In this document: positions 44,045 to 53,577 of the stretch, one piece after another | How positions within the stretch are numbered: the first letter of the stretch is position 1 | Layout: each line of letters opens with the position of its first letter | From: Pedobacter sp. SL55 | Lineage (GTDB): Bacteria; Bacteroidota; Bacteroidia; Sphingobacteriales; Sphingobacteriaceae | Direction of reading: 5' to 3' | Assembly: GCF_026625705.1 (NCBI RefSeq) | Contig: NZ_CP113059.1 | Location: 4,092,001 to 4,156,000 of the forward strand | Length of the DNA: 64,000 nucleotides | Notes under the pieces: generated by a model | What the model was told of the DNA's origin: nothing | Seen by the model: the letters and a program-made list of their open reading frames with translations, nothing else | Databases searched by the model: none | Program-made: the position numbers and the translations under genes

Positions 44045-46690
44045 ATGAAAAAGGTATTATTTATGCTCATTTTTATGAGTGTTAGTACTATTGCCGTGCT
44101 CGCACAAAAGCAAATTAAAGGCAAGGTTAAAGATGATGAAGCTAAGCCGCTTCCTTCTGTTATGGTTAGTTTAAAAGACAAAGAAGGAAGCACGCTTGGT
44201 TTTGCCAGAACTAACGAGAAAGGCGATTTCATAATCAATACAGACGAAAACGGAGCAGACTTAAATTTGGAATTTAGCATCTTAGGTTTTGGAAAGAAAA
44301 CCATTAACCTTTTAGATTTCGCAAAAACCAATGAAATTAGCTTGGCAGAAAGCGAGATTAACCTTAAAACGGTAGAAGTTAAAAATCGCCCTCGGCTAAG
44401 CGCTAACGGAGATACGCTAAACTATAAAACTTCTGATTTTTCTGATAAGCAAGACCGTAACATTGGCGATGTTTTGAAAAAAATGCCCGGTATTGAAGTA
44501 GCAGAAAACGGAAAAATAAGTTATAACGGTAAAAACATCTCCAACATGTACATTGATGGCGACAACTTATTGGAGGATAAATATGGAATTGGCACCAAAG
44601 CTATTCCACATGGAGCAGTAGATAAAGTGCAGGTAATTGAAAAAGACCAGCCCATAAAAATGCTGCAAAAAAACAATACCAGCGATGATGTTGCTTTAAA
44701 CCTGGTAATTAAAGATGACGCCAAGCTAAAAGTGATGGGCGAAGTGAAAGCAGGTTTGGGCGCTCCCGACCGGTTTGATGGCAATGTGAATGCCATGTTG
44801 TTCAACAAAAAGGTTAAGTTCCTCAACAATTTAAAAGGCAACAATATTGGTATTGACCCAAGTTTAGACCTTACCTCATTTAATCCATTGGCAAATGAAA
44901 ACTCTAAACCTGGCAACCTACTCTCTGCCGGAGCAGCAGGCGTACCTACCCTACCACAAAGCCGTACCTTATTTAATAAAGCTGGCCAAGCCAACTTAAA
45001 CAACCTTTTTAAGTTTAAAAACGAACTGCAATTAAGAGCAAATGTTTCTTATTTGTATGATGAACGCAAACAGGTTTATAATAAATCATCGGAAACTAGA
45101 TTGGCTGGGCAAACCATCAGTTACCAAGAAAATCAAGACAATTTTCTTAACCCACAAAAATTAAAAGGTCAATTTACTTTAAACGGAAATACAGATGGCT
45201 ACTATTTTAATAATGCTCTTGCTGTGGAGTATAATCCAACTCGCACAAATTCTAATGTATTTATCAATGGCGTAGGCGCTTTTCAGTCGTTAAAGCAAGA
45301 CATGTTTGCGTTATCTAACGATTTAGGGTATCGCAAAAAACTGAAATCTGGCAACATTTTACATTTGTCATCGGCGGTTAGCAGAAGCACACAGCCAGAA
45401 ACACTAAATATTAAACCGGGTTTAAATGAGGAAATTTTGAATAGCGGCACTCCTTACGCAGCTTTAAACCAGTATTTAGATTTACCCACCTTTTACACCA
45501 ATAACTTTGCTTCAATGGCTTTTCCGAAGGGTAATTTTGTGCAAAGCTACAGGGCAGGTTTCTTAGTTCAACAACAAAACTTATCTACCAATTTAACTAA
45601 ATTGCAAAATAATGGCAGCAGCGAACTTGCCGCAGCCAGCGCTATAAACGATTTAGATTGGCTACGCTCGAGGTTATACATAGAAAATGGCTACGAATAT
45701 ACTACAGACAAAATAACGGCTACAGTTAGAGTTCCTTTGAGCTACAACAGTATTAGTTATGCTGATGCGAACCACGACATGGATAAAAGTCTTCATCGCT
45801 TTTTTGTAAACCCAGCGGTAAGCTTTAAATACCAAACCAGTGCAGAAAACTATGTAAATGCAGCTTACAGTTTCAGAAATAATCTAGGTACCATAGACGA
45901 TGTTTTTAGTGGAACTGTTTTACGCAACTACCGTTCTCTTTTCGCTAATAATGCGCCTGTTTCAGAAAATTCTTCGCACTCGTTTTCTGGCTCTTTTAAC
46001 TTTCGCAAAGCGATTGAAATGATTTTTGGCAACATTAGCTTGAACTACAGCACCACCAACCTCAATACCATTTCTTCATCAATACTTACCGATAATGCGC
46101 AACAACGTATTGTGATTCCACTGGCAAACCAAGCAAAAAACTTTGGCTTAAACTCTGGCCTAAGCAAATACTTATTCGCTTTAAAAAGTACCGTAAATGC
46201 GGGTTTTGCTTATTCGCACAGCCAATTCCAGCAGCTACAAAACAACCAATTGTTGCCTTTCGAAAGCGATAATTTTACTTACAAAGCGGGTATTGAAGCC
46301 AAGTTGACCAAATTTATGAACTTTACTTATCTAGGCACTTTTACCAACAGTAAAAATAAAACTGCCGGTATTGGAATAAGCACTAACTATCAGCAATGGA
46401 GGCAACAATCTGGCTTAGCGGTAACGATGCTCAAATCTGTATTTTTAAATTTCTCTGCAGAACATATTTTTACGCAACAATCTAGTCAGCCAGATTTAAA
46501 ATACCTATTTGCCGATTTTAACATCCGATACAAAGTATTGAAGCTAAAAACCGATCTGGAATTTGGTATTACCAACTTAACTAATGTTAAGCAATTCGAA
46601 GCAATTAACGTTACCGCCAACTCTTTAACGGTAGGAACGTATCAAATTCCGGGAAGAGTAGCCATGTTTAGAGCAACATTTAATTACTAG
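44045..46690 (+). CDS. Outer-membrane receptor-like beta-barrel protein linked to GLPGLI
   Basis: The 881-residue protein has a signal peptide (LFMLIFMSVSTIAVLAQ), a carboxypeptidase-regulatory-like domain (QIKGKVKDDEAKPLPSVMVS, about 22-105), a plug-like part (DFSDKQDRNIGDVLKKMPGI, MYIDGDNLLEDKYGIGT) and a long barrel. Such GLPGLI-associated barrels keep the plug and barrel of a TonB receptor but not a classical TonB box. It probably imports or exports a substrate together with the GLPGLI protein. It ends before a strong terminator (46835-46880). Confidence 0.88.
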   Translation: MKKVLFMLIFMSVSTIAVLAQKQIKGKVKDDEAKPLPSVMVSLKDKEGSTLGFARTNEKGDFIINTDENGADLNLEFSILGFGKKTINLLDFAKTNEISLAESEINLKTVEVKNRPRLSANGDTLNYKTSDFSDKQDRNIGDVLKKMPGIEVAENGKISYNGKNISNMYIDGDNLLEDKYGIGTKAIPHGAVDKVQVIEKDQPIKMLQKNNTSDDVALNLVIKDDAKLKVMGEVKAGLGAPDRFDGNVNAMLFNKKVKFLNNLKGNNIGIDPSLDLTSFNPLANENSKPGNLLSAGAAGVPTLPQSRTLFNKAGQANLNNLFKFKNELQLRANVSYLYDERKQVYNKSSETRLAGQTISYQENQDNFLNPQKLKGQFTLNGNTDGYYFNNALAVEYNPTRTNSNVFINGVGAFQSLKQDMFALSNDLGYRKKLKSGNILHLSSAVSRSTQPETLNIKPGLNEEILNSGTPYAALNQYLDLPTFYTNNFASMAFPKGNFVQSYRAGFLVQQQNLSTNLTKLQNNGSSELAAASAINDLDWLRSRLYIENGYEYTTDKITATVRVPLSYNSISYADANHDMDKSLHRFFVNPAVSFKYQTSAENYVNAAYSFRNNLGTIDDVFSGTVLRNYRSLFANNAPVSENSSHSFSGSFNFRKAIEMIFGNISLNYSTTNLNTISSSILTDNAQQRIVIPLANQAKNFGLNSGLSKYLFALKSTVNAGFAYSHSQFQQLQNNQLLPFESDNFTYKAGIEAKLTKFMNFTYLGTFTNSKNKTAGIGISTNYQQWRQQSGLAVTMLKSVFLNFSAEHIFTQQSSQPDLKYLFADFNIRYKVLKLKTDLEFGITNLTNVKQFEAINVTANSLTVGTYQIPGRVAMFRATFNY

Positions 46691-46759
46691 ACGTTTATAA
46701 AGTTCCTCATTGCGAGGTTGTGAAAAAAAAACTTCGTCCCAACAGTAACCCATTATAAT

Positions 46760-46779
46760 GGGCGAAAAATTTTTCGCCC
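46760..46779. repeat. Perfect 20-bp palindrome
   Basis: GGGCGAAAAA followed by its exact reverse complement (46770-46779). Intergenic; not linked to a T run. Confidence 0.6.
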
Positions 46780-46834
46780 CAACAATAATCTCGCTAAAAT
46801 TTAGTTTATATATACGAGAGCGTTAATTTAGATG

Positions 46835-46880
46835 AAAGCGGAAGTGGCAGGATTGCCGATACTTCCGCTTTTCTTTTTTT
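46835..46880 (+). terminator. Terminator of the GLPGLI/receptor unit
   Basis: AAAGCGGAAGT (46835-46845) pairs perfectly with ACTTCCGCTTT (46861-46871), followed by a T-rich tract on the plus strand. Confidence 0.85.
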
Positions 46881-46936
46881 GATATTTACTGTTACAAAAA
46901 CTGAAAAATTGCGTCTATCATCTAAACCTTCTATAA

Positions 46937-47515
46937 ATGATCAAGGATATACAAATTTTAAATACTGAAATTTTAAGCGACAATTGGTACACGCTAAATA
47001 AAGTTACCTACCAGTTTACCAAGCCAGATGGTAGCCAGCAGATCCAAAACCGAGAAGCTTATGATAGAGGAAATGGCGCCACCATCCTACTTTATAACTT
47101 AGAACAAAAGTCGATTATTCTTACCAAACAATTTCGTTTACCTACCTATTTAAACGGAAATCCCTCTGGGATGTTGATAGAGGCCTGTGCGGGTTTATTA
47201 GATAAAGACAATGCAGAAGATTGTATTAAACGCGAAACCGAAGAAGAAACTGGTTACAAAATAACAGATGTACGCAAAATATTTGAAGTGTACATGTCGC
47301 CAGGTTCGGTAACAGAAATTCTCTACTTTTTTACTGCGGCTTACAATAAAAGCATGAAAGTAAACGATGGCGGAGGTTTAGCTCACGAAGAAGAACATAT
47401 TGAAGTACTGGAATTGGATTTTGAGAAAGCATTACAAATGATTGATAATGGTGAAATTAAAGATGCCAAAACCATAATGCTAATACAACATTTGCGTTTA
47501 AAAAGCATTTTATAA
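46937..47515 (+). CDS. nudK: Nudix hydrolase, GDP-mannose pyrophosphatase type
   Basis: The 192-residue protein has the length and motifs of NudK, which cleaves GDP-mannose and related sugar nucleotides. The Nudix helix reads GLLDKDNAEDCIKRETEEET-G: the RE-x-x-EE-x-G part is intact, while the first conserved Glu position appears as Asn. The dimer-swap segment NREAYDRGNGATILLYN and MSPGSVTEILYFFTA are as in NudK. It follows the terminator of the receptor gene and converges on the M56 gene. Confidence 0.88.
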   Translation: MIKDIQILNTEILSDNWYTLNKVTYQFTKPDGSQQIQNREAYDRGNGATILLYNLEQKSIILTKQFRLPTYLNGNPSGMLIEACAGLLDKDNAEDCIKRETEEETGYKITDVRKIFEVYMSPGSVTEILYFFTAAYNKSMKVNDGGGLAHEEEHIEVLELDFEKALQMIDNGEIKDAKTIMLIQHLRLKSIL

Positions 47516-47529
47516 CAAAAAGTGCCTAA

Positions 47530-49026
47530 CTACAATTCGGCTCTCTTTTTCATCTCTATACGCATTTGAGGTTTGTTCTCGCTACCCTTAATTACGTTAA
47601 TTTGTTCTATTTCGTTCGGATTAAGGTTTTTAATATCGTTAACACGAGAAACTTTCCCATTAACTACATACTCTATTTGATCGTGGGTAGTATTATCTCC
47701 AAATTTAAAAGCTTTAATAGTGACCATTTTTGCTTTGTCAGTTTGTAAGGGTTTGTCATCTTCAAATTTAGCAGTTGCTTTAAACGTAATAGCAATTTTT
47801 TTTGCTTCAGCCATCTTTGCCGTATCAACTCCGTTTTGCCTGTAAATTACCATTTTGTTTACTTTCCCGTTTGTTATGGGGTTGTTTACATCGGTAAAAG
47901 AACCTACTCTTTCTTTCATAGCTGCCATCATTGCTGCCAATTCTGATGCAGTTAGTTTGCCAATAGCGCCACTATCTCTTTTAATAAAAATGGCATTTAC
48001 CACCTCACGCATTTCGAAAACCGTATCGACCTTAATTTTAGTTTCTTGGGTTTTTGCTGATATTTTAGTACGCTTTGCCTTAACCACAGGAGCCACTTCT
48101 TTCGGCTTTTCGTCGCTATCTGCCAATTGAGGAATAATTTTGACCAATTGTGGCAAATTGGTTTTTATTTCTTTTTTTGAAACCGTAAATGCTAAAGTTG
48201 TTGCCAACAATACTGGCAAAGCTAAGGCGTACCTACTTAAAGTTAAACGAGAAGAACGCTTCAAGTTCATCATCTGAATACGTTTCTTTAAATCGGAAAT
48301 ATTGAAATTATTGACAATGGCTACTGAATTGTTTAACTGACCAACGCCCAACAAACTATATTGATAAGCCTTTCTATCCATCCCTTTTTTCAAAATCTTT
48401 TGGTCGGTAATAAACTCTAGGTTTTCTTTTACAGCTTTTTTCATTAACCAAACGCCTGGATTAAACCAATAAAAAACCACACTTAGTTCGGCTAAAATAA
48501 TATCTACAGAATGCCATTGTTTAACATGAACCATTTCGTGTGCTAAAATGGTATCCAATTCCTTTTCGTTGTGCAAGCTAGGATTAACGTAAATAGTTTG
48601 CCAAAATGAAAACGGACTAACACTTTCATCTAAAGTTCTCACTTTGTAGTTAGCTACTGTATTTGGATTAGATTTTTTATGGATTTTGTAAAGTGAGATG
48701 AACTGAATGGACAATCTTACAGTCATAAATAACACACCCAAATAAAACAAAGCGCTTAAAATTGGCCAATTATTAATAAAAAATCCAGTAGGTACTAATG
48801 CCGATGCTTTTTGATTAAGTTCTGGTAAATAAGCAACTACTTCTCGTTGATGGAAAAACTCTGTTAAATCTATGAATGGATAAGCTGTGGAAAAAACAAT
48901 CCCTAAAACCAAAAAACAACGATTTAAAATATAGAAAGTTAACCTACGCAATACCAGATAATAAGTGGCTGCAAATAGCAGCAGCACCAAGTTTATCTTT
49001 AACAGAATAATAAAAAGATATGGCAT
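47530..49026 (-). CDS. BlaR1-like M56 family metalloprotease sensor
   Basis: The 498-residue protein has membrane helices (IILLKINLVLLLFAATYYL, ILSALFYLGVLFMTVRLSI and a further one near ALALPVLLATTLAF) and the zinc motif HEMVH in TILAHEMVHVKQWHS, near residue 165. The periplasmic C-terminal part includes IEYVVNGKVSRVNDIKNLN and EQINVIKGSE, which resembles the plug of SusC-like receptors. In BlaR1/MecR1 systems the sensor triggers cleavage of the BlaI repressor. It lies 2 bases after the blaI gene, so they form the usual pair. The periplasmic ligand is unknown and need not be a beta-lactam. Confidence 0.88.
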   Translation of the reverse strand: MPYLFIILLKINLVLLLFAATYYLVLRRLTFYILNRCFLVLGIVFSTAYPFIDLTEFFHQREVVAYLPELNQKASALVPTGFFINNWPILSALFYLGVLFMTVRLSIQFISLYKIHKKSNPNTVANYKVRTLDESVSPFSFWQTIYVNPSLHNEKELDTILAHEMVHVKQWHSVDIILAELSVVFYWFNPGVWLMKKAVKENLEFITDQKILKKGMDRKAYQYSLLGVGQLNNSVAIVNNFNISDLKKRIQMMNLKRSSRLTLSRYALALPVLLATTLAFTVSKKEIKTNLPQLVKIIPQLADSDEKPKEVAPVVKAKRTKISAKTQETKIKVDTVFEMREVVNAIFIKRDSGAIGKLTASELAAMMAAMKERVGSFTDVNNPITNGKVNKMVIYRQNGVDTAKMAEAKKIAITFKATAKFEDDKPLQTDKAKMVTIKAFKFGDNTTHDQIEYVVNGKVSRVNDIKNLNPNEIEQINVIKGSENKPQMRIEMKKRAEL

Positions 49027-49028
49027 CT

Positions 49029-49394
49029 CTATTTATCTTCAGGTTGTTCAATAAGGTCAATTATCTCTTTTAATTCTGCTGCACTTATCTTTTTATCTTT
49101 AGCAAAAAACGCCACCAATTCTTTATACGAACTTTGGAAATAATCGTTTACAAAACCGTTCATGAAACGCTTCTTATAATCAGCTTCTTTCACTTTGGCG
49201 CTGTAACGAATGGCATTTGCATAACGCTCTCCCTTTAAAAAACCTTTGCGCTCTAAATTTTTTACTGTTGATGCAAGCGTAGTATAAGGCGCTTTAGGCT
49301 CTGGCATGGCATCCATAAATTCTTTAATAAACCCTGGGCCCACTTGCCAAATGGCTAGCATTGCTTCCTCTTCTTGCTGTGTTAACTTCTCCAT
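49029..49394 (-). CDS. blaI: BlaI/MecI family repressor
   Basis: The 121-residue protein is a winged-helix repressor of the BlaI family: EKLTQQEEEAMLAIWQVGPG, PYTTLASTVKNLERKGFLKGER, and a C-terminal dimerisation helix (NDYFQSSYKELVAFFAKDKK). The ATG at 49394 is used; the TTG codon just before it is not needed. The expected M56 sensor follows. A three-half-site operator precedes its start and is copied in front of the GLPGLI gene. Confidence 0.92.
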   Translation of the reverse strand: MEKLTQQEEEAMLAIWQVGPGFIKEFMDAMPEPKAPYTTLASTVKNLERKGFLKGERYANAIRYSAKVKEADYKKRFMNGFVNDYFQSSYKELVAFFAKDKKISAAELKEIIDLIEQPEDK

Positions 49395-49402
49395 CAATTA
49401 AT

Positions 49403-49426
49403 TACGAAATAATCGTAAATATACGA
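49403..49426 (-). promoter_or_regulatory. Candidate BlaI operator at its own promoter
   Basis: Plus-strand reading: TACGA (49403) - N5 - TCGTA (49413) - N4 - TACGA (49422). On the minus strand TCGTATATTTACGA matches 13 of 14 bases of the operator at the GLPGLI gene, with a -7-like TATATTTA. About 8 bases before the blaI ATG. Confidence 0.7.
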
Positions 49427-49520
49427 AAGTTATTGATTAAGAAGCAAAGGTTGATGCGTTAAATTTTGTTAAGGAATTTAAGATGCTTTTGAGAAACTGT
49501 TTAAATTTACGTTAAACTTT

Positions 49521-50891
49521 TTACTTAAAAATAAAACTCCGATTGTCTTTTTTCCAATCTGGACCAACGGCTGTGTTTAACCAAAAGGGAGTTTTTACCG
49601 ATGTTTTATTTTGCCAAATACCATCAGACAGTTGCAAATCGTTACCCATTTTTACGAAACCGCTAGAGAAATTACCTCCATCTACCTGATTATTTTGTAA
49701 GGTTAAGTTTTTGGGTTCGTCTTGGCTTACCAACAATGTTGCTGCATTGATAATGTAATTATTCATGATTTTCACTCCATCTGGAGCCAAAACCCTTTTA
49801 CTATCTTTTCCTGCACCCAACACAAAAGCTTCTCTTCCATTAACAATGATATTATTTTCGATAACAGCATTTTTAACTTGCCAATACTCGTTTAACTCTG
49901 GATTTTCGTAAGCGTTCATTACAGAAATAGCCGCACGCAAACTGGTTCCGGCAATTTTATAAAGATAATTGCCCGTTACTTTTTGGCTTTCGCCAATGAT
50001 GCGGATACCACCTGTATTAGCTACACCATTACCAACCAAATAATTGTTGCTAACCTCAGAGTGGTTGCCATGCCTAAACGTTATGGTACCTACACACTCG
50101 TAAAATAAGTTATTCAGAATTTTATTGTAGCCAGATTTGATAGAAATGATTTCCATTTCGCCATTGCACTTATCGAAAATGTTGTGCTGTACTGTGGTGT
50201 ACGAATCGTTCATAGAATAGGTGCTGGTACCAATACGGATAGTTTCGCCTCCGTTTACCCCTAAATCTGGGCGTGGGCCAAAATAATTGTGGTCTATTTG
50301 ATGATAGTTAGGCTTATCATCTAACCAGACTACCAAGGTTGTACCTTGATGCGTTTTACCAGAAATAGCGCAGTGATCTACGCGGTTATTTCTTCCATGC
50401 AACGACACCCACTTGTAGTCAACCGTTTTATCGCTCGGGTTATAATTTTCGATACTGGTATTGGTTAATCGGCTGTTAGCAGTGTTTTTAGTAAAAATTA
50501 CCACATCATCCTTTAATGAAAAACCATTTTTGAAAGATAATCCATCCACCACTAGCCACTCTCCGTCTATCTTTAAGTTAGAATTTCCCGATAGTATCAC
50601 ACTACCCTTTGTTTCCGCAATTAAGGTAATTGGTTTTTCGGCAGTGCCTTTGGCTTTGAAATTAATCAACTGGTTTTTCCATTCGCCAGCCTTCATCACT
50701 ACCTTGTCGCCAGGCGCTAAAGTTAATGCATTTAACTCTATAGCTGAGCTTATAGTGTAAACCTTAGCTTCTGATGGAGCCTGCTGTTTTCTTTCTTCGA
50801 CTACCTCTGCCACGTTTGAAGCTGTACAAGAGCTGCAAAACACGCAGTTAACCAATAAAAACATCAAGAATAGGCTATTAAATTTTTTCAT
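49521..50891 (-). CDS. Polysaccharide lyase family 6 lipoprotein (alginate lyase-like)
   Basis: The 456-residue lipoprotein (VFCSSC lipobox) is a parallel beta-helix lyase of family PL6, which includes alginate lyases and chondroitinase B. The catalytic region is visible: [21 protein letters not shown] with the Lys base and [10 protein letters not shown] with the Arg acid. It starts near [20 protein letters not shown]. With a second PL6 beside it, SusCD and uronate genes, alginate or a related uronan is the likely substrate. Being a surface or periplasmic lipoprotein, it probably shortens the oligosaccharide. Confidence 0.88.
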   Translation of the reverse strand: MKKFNSLFLMFLLVNCVFCSSCTASNVAEVVEERKQQAPSEAKVYTISSAIELNALTLAPGDKVVMKAGEWKNQLINFKAKGTAEKPITLIAETKGSVILSGNSNLKIDGEWLVVDGLSFKNGFSLKDDVVIFTKNTANSRLTNTSIENYNPSDKTVDYKWVSLHGRNNRVDHCAISGKTHQGTTLVVWLDDKPNYHQIDHNYFGPRPDLGVNGGETIRIGTSTYSMNDSYTTVQHNIFDKCNGEMEIISIKSGYNKILNNLFYECVGTITFRHGNHSEVSNNYLVGNGVANTGGIRIIGESQKVTGNYLYKIAGTSLRAAISVMNAYENPELNEYWQVKNAVIENNIIVNGREAFVLGAGKDSKRVLAPDGVKIMNNYIINAATLLVSQDEPKNLTLQNNQVDGGNFSSGFVKMGNDLQLSDGIWQNKTSVKTPFWLNTAVGPDWKKDNRSFIFK

Positions 50892-50912
50892 ACTAATTGG
50901 ATGATTTATTTG

Positions 50913-53225
50913 TTATCGAATATTTGCGCCAATACCATTAGCTAGTAAAGCGTTACCCGCCTTTAATGTGAAATCAAAAGCTTCGGTATCGTTAAACTCT
51001 GACTTAATTTCGAAAATACGTTTGCCTAGCGCTTTATTATAAAAAGTGTCAACCTTACCTGAATTATAAAAGTTACAGTTATCCACCAAAATATTGTCCC
51101 AACGAAATTCTCTAAACTCTACAGATCTACCACCCTGACCACTATTTACGAAATTGGAATTTAACACTCTGGCATATTGCGCACCTAGCAAACGAACGGC
51201 AGAGCCTTGCTCTCTGTTATCTACTTCGTTAAGGGTACAATTTTCTATGGTTACAAAGGGACCCAGTGTACTTTCGTCGTTTCCGCCACGATATACGTTA
51301 ATTGCACTTCCCAAAATATTGGTAAACACGCAGTTTTTAATCACCGTATATTCCGCTCCGTAAATACCTTTATCATCCCTTTCTTCGGCCAAGTTGATAC
51401 CTGTACCAGAAATGTTCCTGAATATTGAATTTGTAATTACCAGGCTATCTGCCAAGGTAGATTTGCTGCCTTTAAAGCCGGCAAATGAACTTTCGTTATA
51501 ATCGTAAAACTCACAGCCATCAATAAATGCTTTGTAAGGTTTATTCATGGGTAATTCTGTAGAGCGGATACCGCAGCGAACCTCGCCAGCACTACCAAAT
51601 GCGCCCTTAAATGCAATGCCGTACACTTTTAACGTTGCCCCATTATCTATAGTGATAAAAGCGGGCAAAGTTTTATTACTACCATTTACAAAGATTGGTT
51701 TGGTTTTTAAGTCTGCTGCCGCTCTAATGGTAATAGATTTTCCTACTACAATTTCGTCCTCCACGCTGTAAAAACCTGTATCAATTAGTTCTAAAACATC
51801 GCCACCGTTTAATTTCGCAATTGCCTGCTGTATAGTATTGCTTTCTTTAGCACTAAGTTTAACAATTTGGGGATTTCGGTTTACGGCTTTTACTTCTTGC
51901 TTATACCAAGCTGCACCCACATCGGCCTTTTGTACAAACTTCATTTTATTTAACGGAGCGCCGTAATTTGCCAAGTAAGGCAACGAAATGCTATTAATAG
52001 TTACGTATGATGGTTTCTTGCTTACAAAACCTTCTTGAACTGCCAGATTTGAAACCACCGCATTGTCTTTAATACTGATGCCACCATCTTTGTTCTCGTC
52101 TGTATAGAGTGCATTTACTGGCTGAACCAATAAATTCTTCGAAAAAATCACATTTTGTGGAGCTAAAGTCCGTTCGGCATCTTTACCTGCACCAAATAAG
52201 GATGGCTCGCAGTTAATGAAAGTATTGCGCTCTATTTTGGCATCAACCACTTGATGATAACGATTAATGAGCGAATTTTGAACGCCGTTCATTACTGCCA
52301 ATGGCGAGCGGAAAGCAGTTCCTCTCAAATCTTTAAATACGTTATCAAAAACTTGGTGCCCTGGATTAATTACCCTTACGCCACCGGTAAATGGCTTGTT
52401 GTTTCCTAAAAATAAATTGCCTTGCACTACATTTTTAGAACCATGCCTTAACACCAAACTGCCTTCACATTCTAAAAAAGTATTGAAACTGATGTTATTT
52501 TCTCCAGATTTGATAGAAACGATTTCTACTTCGCCATTGCAACGTTCGAAAAGGTTATGTACAATCTGAGTTCTTGATGCTGTTAAAGAATATCTAGAAA
52601 CACCAATGCGAATAGTTTCGCCACCATTAGAACCAAAACGCTGACGGCCATTAAAGTAATTTGAATCAATACTGTGATAATTCTGCTGACTACGCTCGTC
52701 GTTAAGCTCTGCAATAATTACTGGGCCAGCATTTAACTTATTGGTAAAAGTGCAATGGTCTACACGGTTGTTCTTTCCCCAAAGTGCCACCCACGAATCT
52801 CCCTTAAACCGTTCTGGTTGACTAAAATCTTCTATCGCAAATTGTGTGATGCGGCAGTTGTTTGCCAAATTATCGTTATCAACCCTAAAATTAATGACAT
52901 GATCTTTTGGGCTGTAACCGTTTTTAAAATGAAGCCCTTTGATGTAGATATATTCGCCTCCTATTTTCAGGTTCGATTTCCCAGAAATCTGTAATTTTTC
53001 CCCTGTTTCGGGTTTTATCCAAATTGGTTTTTCTTTGGTTCCTTTGCCAGCAACCACCAACTGCACATCTGTCCAAACTTTGTTTTTAAGTAAAATGACA
53101 TCTCCAGGCTTGGCTTTGGCAACAGCAGATTTTAATTCTTGTGGCGAGTTTACCAGAATTTCGGCTGCATTGGTTGAAAATACAGTAAGGAAAAGGGCTA
53201 GAAAAAGAATATGGAACTTCATCAT
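50913..53225 (-). CDS. Polysaccharide lyase family 6, two-domain enzyme
   Basis: The start at 53225 (MMKFHILFLALFLTVFSTNAA) gives about 770 residues and a clear signal peptide; the longer frame would start inside repeated DNA. The N-terminal PL6 helix (residues about 25-410) has [21 protein letters not shown] with the Lys and SLVLRHGSKNV with the Arg. A second beta-helix domain (about 440-770) follows, starting near KLSAKESNTIQQAIAKLNG. Two-domain PL6 enzymes of this form are known as exo- or endo-acting alginate lyases. It lies 21 bases before the PL6 lipoprotein gene. Confidence 0.88.
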   Translation of the reverse strand: MMKFHILFLALFLTVFSTNAAEILVNSPQELKSAVAKAKPGDVILLKNKVWTDVQLVVAGKGTKEKPIWIKPETGEKLQISGKSNLKIGGEYIYIKGLHFKNGYSPKDHVINFRVDNDNLANNCRITQFAIEDFSQPERFKGDSWVALWGKNNRVDHCTFTNKLNAGPVIIAELNDERSQQNYHSIDSNYFNGRQRFGSNGGETIRIGVSRYSLTASRTQIVHNLFERCNGEVEIVSIKSGENNISFNTFLECEGSLVLRHGSKNVVQGNLFLGNNKPFTGGVRVINPGHQVFDNVFKDLRGTAFRSPLAVMNGVQNSLINRYHQVVDAKIERNTFINCEPSLFGAGKDAERTLAPQNVIFSKNLLVQPVNALYTDENKDGGISIKDNAVVSNLAVQEGFVSKKPSYVTINSISLPYLANYGAPLNKMKFVQKADVGAAWYKQEVKAVNRNPQIVKLSAKESNTIQQAIAKLNGGDVLELIDTGFYSVEDEIVVGKSITIRAAADLKTKPIFVNGSNKTLPAFITIDNGATLKVYGIAFKGAFGSAGEVRCGIRSTELPMNKPYKAFIDGCEFYDYNESSFAGFKGSKSTLADSLVITNSIFRNISGTGINLAEERDDKGIYGAEYTVIKNCVFTNILGSAINVYRGGNDESTLGPFVTIENCTLNEVDNREQGSAVRLLGAQYARVLNSNFVNSGQGGRSVEFREFRWDNILVDNCNFYNSGKVDTFYNKALGKRIFEIKSEFNDTEAFDFTLKAGNALLANGIGANIR

Positions 53226-53577
53226 TGAACGAAGGAATTTGGTTTTATTGGTTATTGGTTTGTTGGTTGCTACTTCTCCCGCTGATATACGCAGATTTTG
53301 GTTCATTGGTTCATTGGTCTATTGGTTTATTGGTTATTGGTTGCTTTTTCTCCCGCTGATGTACGCTGATTTTAACCGCAGATCTTCGCAGATTTTGGTT
53401 CATTGGTTATTCGTTCATTGGTTATTGATAATTTTGAGCAACTGATACCTGACCACTGATACCCGATCCCTTAAAAAAAATGCTGCCGTCTCAATTGGAG
53501 AAGAAAATAGAAATACTACTTCCTTGTTTTGTCCCAACCGAAACGGCAATCATTTTACATATAAACCAAAAAAATCA
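53226..53577. repeat. Intergenic low-complexity repeat region
   Basis: No gene. Words such as ATTGGTTCATTGGT, CTCCCGCTGAT-TACGC and CGCAGATTTTGGTTCATTGG are repeated. The 22-base word at 53442-53463 is the exact inverse of 30131-30152, also near AACCAATGAACC words. Likely related dispersed elements. Confidence 0.65.

Noticed and set aside
44521..45003. Long minus-strand frame opposite the receptor gene
   Set aside because: The plus-strand receptor is clearly conserved over this stretch; the opposite frame has no family features.
47530..49394. Beta-lactam resistance regulator pair
   Set aside because: No beta-lactamase or penicillin-binding protein gene is near; the shared operator points to the GLPGLI unit.
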